Positions 57,401-64,000 of a stretch of DNA of 64,000 bases are shown here, piece by piece. Origin of the DNA: Pinus tabuliformis (Eukaryota; Streptophyta; Pinopsida; Pinales; Pinaceae); contig CM062820.1 in assembly GCA_031772625.1 (NCBI GenBank), positions 319,827,599 through 319,891,598 on the forward strand, read 5' to 3'. The position numbers were made by a program, and so were the translations under genes. Each line of letters starts with the position of its first letter. Position 1 is the stretch's first letter. A model generated the notes under the pieces. The model saw only the letters and a list, made by a program, of their open reading frames with translations, made no database searches and was not told the DNA's origin.

Positions 57401-58698
57401 AACCTTACTCTTACAGGAAAGTACAATACAGGTGTTGGGTTTCGAGCATTTGAAAGATTTGTACCAGACCGACACAGATTTCAAAGAGGCCTATGAAGCC
57501 TATCAAAATCCCGTGCTGAGGAACAAAAGTCCATGGTTGGACTACAACTTGCAGGAGGAACTACTGTTTAGAGGGGGACAGTTATGTATTCCTGATTGTT
57601 CAATGAGAGAAAATATTATATGGGAGAAGCATAGCGGAGGTCTAGCTGGACATTTCGGCATAGACAAAACTTTGGAGTAGCTCAGACACTTCTATTACTG
57701 GCCAAGAATGCGAAGGGATGTACAATGATATGTGAATAGGTGTAAAGTCTGCCAACTGGCGAAGGGACATAGTCAAAACACTGGACTTTACACACCACTA
57801 CCTGTTCCAAGTAGACCATGGGACTCAGTCAGCATTGACTTTGTCTTAGGACTGCCTAGAACATAATGAGGTTATGACTCGATGATGGCTAGACAGATTT
57901 TTGAAGATGGTGCATTTCATCCCTTGTCGAAAAACTAGTGATGCCACTCATGTAGCTCACCCGTTTTTCATGGAGATTGTTAGATTACATGGCCTACCCA
58001 GATCTATTGTTTCTGACAGGGACGTAAAATTCAAGGGACAGTTTTGGCGCACCCTATGAAATAAGTTGGACACACAGTTGAACTTCAGCTCTGCATATCA
58101 TCCGCAGACTGACGGGAAAATGAAAGTGGTGAACAGGAGTTTGGGGAACTTGTTGCGGAGCTTGACTCGGGAAAATTCACGGTTATGGGATCATGCACTT
58201 GCTCAGGCAGAATTCGCTTATAACGATTCACCGAATCGTAGCACCTGATACAGTCCATTTCAAATCCTGTACGGCATGCATCCTCACGAAATACATGAGT
58301 TGCGGGATCTGGGAATGTTGGAGAAGAGAAGCGCTGATAGGGAAGATTTTGCTGAAGCGATGAGTGAACTACACGAACAGGTGAAATCAAAGTTTCAGGA
58401 CAGCATTCAAAAATACAAACAACAAGTAGATCTAAAGCGACGAGAAGTCCAATTCAATGTAGGTGATGAAGTCCTTGCACACTTACGGAAAGAACAGTTT
58501 CCTAAGGGCGCATATAACAAGCTGAAATTCAAGAAGATTGGTCCCTGCAAAATTTTGCGTAAATTCTCAGCCAATGCTTATGAGATACAGCTACCACTAG
58601 ACATAGGCGTATCACCTATTTTCATTGTGGCAGACCTGTTCCCACATACTGCCAACTCGGAGGAAGACAGTGTGGTACGGCCAAAACGGGACACCTAA
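57401..58698 (+). pseudogene. Chromovirus integrase
   Basis: Zinc-binding part: HSGGLAGHFGIDKTL, a TAG at 57678, HFYYWPRMRRDVQ, then [20 protein letters not shown]. Core: [18 protein letters not shown] (first Asp), then a badly decayed stretch (57865-58070), and FSSAYHPQTDGKMKVVNRSL, in which Lys-Val stands where QTEVVNR-type text carries the catalytic Glu. The C-terminal part is open (58276-58698) with YKQQVDLKRREVQFNVGDEV, LKFKKIGPCKILRKFSANAY and PLDIGVSPIFIVADLFP. This is the most decayed domain of the element. Confidence 0.85.
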
Positions 58699-58952
58699 GT
58701 TGGAGATAGTTCTTGCATGAGGCACATGTCTTCAACTCAACCCCATGAGATCGAGAAGTTTCTCGGCACAAGAGGACTCACAGGAAGGAGTATCTACGAT
58801 ACCTTTTCAAGTGGAAGAACCGTCCAATCGAGGACAGTTCGTGGCTTGACGCGGCACAGATACAGAAGGCGGGTTATTCTATGGAGGATCTCATGGAACA
58901 AAGCCATGACTTTTTCTTACCCCGGGAGCCTGATGCAGGAGCATCTAGCTGA
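58699..58952 (+). pseudogene. Chromovirus chromodomain and ORF end in the LTR
   Basis: In the register starting at 58764, beyond a stop and frame change after KRDT, the text RRTHRKEYLRYLFKWKNRP then EDSSWLDAAQIQKAG is a chromodomain: aromatic, Trp-Lys and acidic positions are in the expected order. The frame then reads HDFFLPREPDAGASS and stops at TGA 58950-58952, so it runs 19 bp into the 3' LTR. Chromodomains steer integration to marked chromatin. This placement of the stop inside the LTR is known for some plant chromoviruses. Confidence 0.82.
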
Positions 58953-60684
58953 CGGGTCATCATGACGAAAGGTTGTTTGGTCTCTGAGAGGACTGAAGAG
59001 GAATTTGCTAAGTGAACACTGTAGTTGTTTTTGTTTATGTTGTTTTAATTTAGTAAAGAACAGTATGTAGGAAGGTAGAGGATTAATTAGGTAAATTGTT
59101 GCAAGTAATTAATTTTATTTTCATGTCAACTTTTACAAGATTGTAACGTAGGACAATAAACAGTTTTTGGAACTAAAAATGTGTAACAACAGAATGTAAC
59201 CAACAATAGTTAGGAGAAAACAGTTCCATACAATCATTGAAAAAGAACAGAACGCAATTGTAAAAGGTTCAACTTTTTGGGAGAGAGAGGGAAAACTAAT
59301 AAAATATCTCTAAGCACACAGAATATTTTTCCAATATCCTATAACTGTCTATCTATCTGTCATTTTGTTACATTTCTAGAAACAGTGAAATTCCATTCTC
59401 TGTTTTGTTCTATAAGAATGTACACATATATGTGTTTCTGTTTGCATTGATTCAAGTAGGCCTACAAATCAAAACAATTTTGAAAACATAATTAAAGAAT
59501 ACATTGCAGAAACGAGGGCATACAGTTCCTAAATTCATCAATCAAATAAGAACAGAGGAATCCTGGACGAGTATACATAATTCGAGCATCAAAGGTAGAG
59601 ACAAGACGCAAGCATTTCTGAACAACAAGTCAAACAAATCAGACAAGTATTCCTGAAGAGTAAACCCTCTTGTTTCATTTACAAAATAAGCACAAGAATC
59701 TTTGTTCGAATATTTACAGTCACAAAACCTCATTCAAATATACATACAGTCCATGTGATAACCCTATACAAGGTTCGAAGGGTATCATAGCATACGGGTT
59801 TAGAAACCCTAACCGCAAATCAAACCCTACAGCAACTACCCACCAGAGGAACCGTGCAAGTCTAATGGCCTATGACTACATACAGTCGGTGGTCTCAAAT
59901 CATTACAACAAAATTACTGTAACCCTAGCCTATGACGAATAGAACACAAGCAACAAGAAAAATAGGGAACGACCCTACCCGGGTCTAGCCAGAGCATCGA
60001 GGAGCCGAAGTCCAAAACCCTCCAGGACGAGCATACCTGCAATGATAGACAATAACCGAAGTTTGTGAGTAATATGTGTCAGAGAAAGTAAAGGCCGGAA
60101 GAAAATAATGAAACCAGGGTTCGAGTTTACCTTGCAGAGACAGGACGCTGACATTGCAGTCACCTAGGGTCACTCTGCTCACAAAGGAGCAAGTGTGTTA
60201 GTTTAACGGCGTGAAAAGAAGAAAAGACTGATAGCATTGAACAAAAATCTTACCTTGGCATTGTGGAAGAAGCTGAAGCCGAGACCCTGCGACTAAAACC
60301 TGTTCACAAAACTGAGGAATACAACCAAAGAACTCAACAACAGTCGCATAGAAGGATTCAAGACCGAAAGGAGTCACACAATCCAGCTAAATAACCAACA
60401 TTTACTTGTACACAGAGAAATCTTAGTTTCCAACAAGCAGACTAAATCCATATTTCGACAGAAAGATTAAGTGTAGACAGAGAAACAATGAAGGAATAAC
60501 CAGGTTCACACAAGAGTTCACTACCAGACGAGAAGAGAAGCCAACGAGTTTCTAGGTCAAGAACCGAGCCAGAGTACCAGAGGCAGCATAAATTTACACA
60601 AAGAAAACCACGCAGCATAACCACATTACATACCTCTCAAACCTCAACAGTTCACATGCAAAATGATCGGGAGATAGGGTTTGA
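58934..60684 (+). repeat. 3' LTR of the chromovirus, truncated
   Basis: Begins TGCAGGAGCATC and follows 52380 onward with many small differences (including a 9-bp extra AACAGAATG near 59185). It loses similarity after GGGAGATAGGGTTTGAG at about 60684. The missing end would correspond to 54111-54336. Confidence 0.88.
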
Positions 60685-60688
60685 GGGT

Positions 60689-61388
60689 CTCAAATTTTGA
60701 TTGTATTTCATTGTTTATATATTTTGCTTGGTTATTGTCTTCCACATTCCCACTCCTATTAGTGTTCCTTGGCACCTATCAATGCAATTGCTAAATAATT
60801 GTTAGCCTCTTTCATAAAACAATAATAAATCCAAAACCAAAATGCCAATGAAAAACCGTGTGCTCTGATACTACATATTGAAAAATGAAATTAACAAAAA
60901 CAGATTACAAAAAACACACATAAAAACCAGACACCAAATAATGGCGGAAAAGGCTTTAGCCTCATGGCTTCCTCAAGTATTCTCTCACATTCTCATTCAT
61001 TAAAATAATTGAATATAGCGTTACAAATAAATAGATGAGACACAGTGTTCTCAAGATAGTGCGTGCTATCTTAGACACTTTTGGTTGAGATAATTTCTCC
61101 TTTGGTTGAGATAATTTCTCACCAGACACACACCAATATAGGAGTTACCTAAACTAACTCCTATCTTAGAGGAACAACCCAAGAGTTAGGCACATTTTGG
61201 TTATGGGCCCACTTGTCAATTTCATTGACATTTTGGTTTTGGATTTATTATTGTTTTATGAAAGAGGCTAACAATTATTTAGCAATTGCATTGATAGGTG
61301 CCAAGGAACACTAATAGGAGGAGTGGGGAATGTGGAAGGAAATAATCAAGAAAAATATATAGACAATGAAATACAATCGAAATTTGAG
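60689..61388. repeat. Long inverted repeat around a Copia-like LTR piece
   Basis: Arms 60689-60853 and 61220-61388 are reverse complements of about 165 bp with few mismatches (shared GGCACCTATCAATGCAATTG and CTAAATAATTGTTAGCCTCT). The 366-bp loop starts with GCTCTGATACTACAT, close to the reverse complement of an iMet primer site, followed by TTGAAAAATGAAATT, so the loop looks like the LTR of a Copia-like element. A 20-bp unit (TTTGGTTGAGATAATTTCTC) is tandemly repeated near 61080-61122. No coding frame seen. Confidence 0.75.
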
Positions 61389-62926
61389 TTTCTATATATC
61401 TTCTAAAGAGTGTAGTAGGAGTTTAAATTTAAGAAGAAAGTTACACTAACATAAATGTCCCAAAGCAATGACAATCCTTGCAGACATAAGGTATATGAAA
61501 AAGGAGTTCAAATTCTTTCAAGCTTTCAAAATGGTATATAAAATAAAATATGAGGGTGGAAATTATTAGGTATCTATCAACTAGATATCATTGGCACTTG
61601 GGAGACATGATTTTTATCAGTAAGTTGTTGTGAATATGAGAAAAAATCAATTAAAGATTAGAATTGTGTATCAATGAATGTTGTGAAAGTACATGTGAAA
61701 ATCTCTGTGATTCGAGAAACTGAGGCAGGTGTGCCTTTTAAGAAATCTTATATTAGCATCTTTGTGAAAAGTTGGTTGGATGAATATGCCATTTATATAC
61801 AATAGTCCTTTAAAATAATTAAAATATTCGTTGACATGACTCTTATGAAATACAAAGAGGGTTCATCATATTTAAAAATTAAGAAATGAGGCACTTACTC
61901 AATTAAATTAATCTCCAGGTAACATGGTGCCCACTATTCTATTTTGTAATCTTATTTTTAAGAAACAATTTTGTAACATATTTCCATATATCATTTGAAG
62001 GAACCTCATATGGAAAATTTAATTTTTAATTGATGTTTCTTCTATTAATGAAAGAATGGTTATTCAAATTTGCATGAAAGATTTTATTGTGGGTTAGCAA
62101 AAACTAAAGATTTACATAAGTTGAGTAACTAAAATCAATGCACACTCTCACTCATATATATACACCCTTGCTCCATCATTCAACCAACAAACCCCAATAT
62201 CCGCCGAACTCGCCATTCAACCATCATACAACAAACATGTCATACGAGTTTTCAATACCAATGTTATAAGAGTATTCAGTATCAATTTATTTAACTTTAC
62301 ATAATAGATAACAAGTAATTATGAGAAAATATCGAGATTTATACACCATGAAGAACTAAAGCTAATGATAAACCAAAATTAGAAGTATCATGCTATAGAG
62401 AAAAGTTCCTACGAAAATCAAACAAAAAATTGAATCCAATGATAAACATGAGCAGGAGATATGCATTAACCCAGAGTAGGTAATTCCGCTCCGACGCTTA
62501 AATCCACAACCTCAAACCTACTAAGGAATTAAGGATTCCCAAAACCCTAGAAAAATAATTTTAAAAATGTTCACATCTTAACTTATAAGAATTTATCCAT
62601 TGACCTCACACCACGAAGCATCGATTTGTATTTTATATACTATGTTGATTTAAGCACAATTAAAAAAACATTCATACATAGTTACAAGGCCTCTAGAATT
62701 AGCCAATATTTTTTACAATAAAAGAATCTTCAAATCTTTGATAATCAATGAATGATAATCAAAGGCATAAGAAAGATTCTTGAGCATCGACTCATGGAAA
62801 TCCTCCTTCTCTGTAGTAGTTGCATCGATGGAGAAGAAAACCTTAAAAGCATCTTGGGCCATTGTCTCATAACAAAGATTCGTTTGAAGAGAGTGTTATT
62901 TTAACCGATGCATGCAAGTGTCTATC
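61389..62926. other. AT-rich region, no gene recognised
   Basis: About 1.5 kb of AT-rich sequence without a readable protein motif on either strand. A short (CTCA)/(TATA) simple run is near 62145-62165. Confidence 0.5.
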
Positions 62927-63165
62927 AAATAATCTAACTTTTATATAATACAAAAAAAATGATTAAGAAATAAATAAATGGTTTATGGTTCCATTAACTA
63001 TGAGATCTTCCTTGATTTCATTTGTTCCATTCTCAGCTACTTTATATGAAATAATCTAACTTTTATATAATACAAAAAAATGATTAAGAAATAAATAAAT
63101 GGTTTATGGTTCCATTAACTATGAGATCTTCCTTGATTTCATTTGTTCCATTCTCAGCTACTTTA
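62927..63165 (+). repeat. 122-bp tandem duplication, nearly perfect
   Basis: Copies 62927-63048 and 63049-63165 begin AAATAATCTAACTTTTATAT and are identical apart from one A in an A run (8 versus 7) over the part compared. The right copy ends inside TCTCAGCTACTTTAT. The near identity suggests a very recent event. The sequence is the reverse complement of the end of the RNase H remnant described next. Confidence 0.9.
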
Positions 63166-63440
63166 TTAGTCTTCATATAGTTGGATCTCAGAATATGATA
63201 AGCTAAGAGAATAGAGACCTTTTTAGAAAGATAATATTTTTTTCTCGAGATTGATCTGAGATTGAGTTCCGTGGGAAAGATCATCCCATAAAGCATAGAA
63301 GAATAATCATAGAATCTCCCATGATGGTCATATTGCTAATGCCCATCAAACCTCTTAATTGAGCCCTTGCAATAAAGTGTATGCTTCTACTTGATTATTA
63401 GTAACATGACCAAAATGATAGGAATAAGTATTTTCAATTT
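63090..63440 (-). pseudogene. RNase H fragment of a LINE-like element
   Basis: On the minus strand degenerate text in mixed frames gives NNQVEAYTLLQGL, then MGISNMTIMGDSMII (the GDS with the catalytic Asp), then an open stretch (63084-63296) with LRSNYMKTNKVAENGTNE. These are in the order expected of an RNase H (NNQAEA…IMVIGDS…RSNNKVAD). No other domain or end of the element was found. Confidence 0.5.
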
Positions 63441-64000
63441 ATTTTTTCAAGCTAAAAAATCACTCAACCCCTTACTCCTTCCACCCCTAAGGAACTTGTA
63501 CTATATTTTAATATAAATAGGATTTAAAAGAATTAAAACTTGAAATACATTTTAATATAAATAAGATAAAAAAGAATCAATTAAATAAACTTGTAATAGG
63601 TTTTAATACAAATAATATCTAAGAGAATCAATAAAATCCCTCAACACTAATAGTTCATGGTTAATGTATAAAATCACTATTTTGGAAACTCATAGTCTAT
63701 TTACAATTCTTAAAGAAAAACTGATTTTTAGAAATCAAGCATCTCAATACTATAAGGTCTTTGTATATGAAAAAATGTCTCAATGTTGAAGTAAGACACA
63801 TTTTACACACATCGGTCAAGGAAACATTGTGGTCAATAACATATCCATTGCGGAAGAGTTGTTGCGAGTACAAAATATACCTCAACCAAGAGCGTGTAAT
63901 GTTTGGGAAACATGGGAACCTATCAGAGAATTGTCAACCAAAAAGCATGGAAGATGTAGTATTCTACATAGGTTGTCAATAGACGAAAATGTCTAATGAC
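63441..64000. other. AT-rich end of window, no gene recognised
   Basis: AT-rich sequence containing three diverged copies of a short motif (TTTTAATATAAATA followed by GAT near 63508, 63551 and 63600). A 73-codon plus-strand frame at 63761-63982 shows no known family. Confidence 0.45.

Larger units (their letters stand above)
52380..60684 (+). mobile_element. Chromovirus (Ty3/gypsy with chromodomain), 3' LTR truncated
   Basis: Plus-strand gypsy element with 5' LTR (52380 to about 54336), an iMet-type primer site at 54342, gag, protease, RT, RNase H, integrase and a C-terminal chromodomain, then a 3' LTR that starts at 58934. The 3' LTR stops matching its partner at 60684, about 230 bp before its expected end, where the sequence of an inverted-repeat structure begins. 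A target duplication therefore cannot be checked. Coding regions carry many stops, several at Gln codons (CAG to TAG), plus a few frameshifts. Confidence 0.9.

Noticed and set aside
63761..63982. 73-codon plus-strand frame at the window end as a small gene
   Set aside because: No family, no start context of note, and located in degenerate AT-rich sequence.

Overview
This window is a stretch of plant nuclear DNA made almost entirely of nested retrotransposons and their decayed remains. Plant-type Ty3/gypsy polyproteins (including a chromodomain element and a Tat-like element with two RNase H domains), a plant L1-type LINE whose ORF1 has a DUF4283-like region plus zinc knuckle and whose ORF2 ends in an RNase H, and iMet-tRNA primer sites all point to a seed plant. 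The large old elements and the Tat-like domain order make me lean towards a gymnosperm/conifer, but this is a weak inference. I see no intact host gene, rRNA, tRNA or CRISPR array.

Layout. (1) 1-27748: an old plus-strand Ty3/gypsy element 'A' (gag, protease, RT, RNase H, integrase) split by two later insertions. Between protease and RT sits a minus-strand Tat-like element 'T' (3627-15102; LTRs of 2189 and 2182 bp, 5-bp duplication CATCC). Inside the integrase sits a minus-strand composite 'B' (17214-26942; three copies of a 1.15-kb LTR, gag-protease but no RT or integrase). (2) 27749-35974: AT-rich DNA with a LINE RT fragment, large direct duplications, a 180-bp tandem array (32396-33392) and a Copia-like LTR end. 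(3) 35987-50997: one end-to-end L1-type LINE with a perfect 12-bp target duplication and an A-run tail. Its ORF2 is split after 12 codons by a 7.47-kb minus-strand gag-only Copia-like element (37859-45325). (4) 52380-60684: a plus-strand chromovirus with chromodomain, its 3' LTR truncated. (5) 60685-64000: AT-rich DNA with a 165-bp inverted repeat, a fresh 122-bp tandem duplication and a decayed RNase H fragment.

How the parts work together: each autonomous element once encoded its own capsid and copying enzymes, but every coding region seen here carries stops or frameshifts. Two of the LTR elements (B and the Copia-like one) keep only gag or gag-protease and must have relied on enzymes supplied by relatives. 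Insertion order is readable: A before T and B, and the LINE before the Copia-like element.

Most interesting points: a long reading frame that continues in the ORF2 frame of the LINE beyond its RNase H; an extra RNase H placed before RT in element T; a 6-kb frame in T broken only by six stops, several best explained as CAG-to-TAG decay; and the history of element B, which looks like self-insertion followed by LTR recombination.
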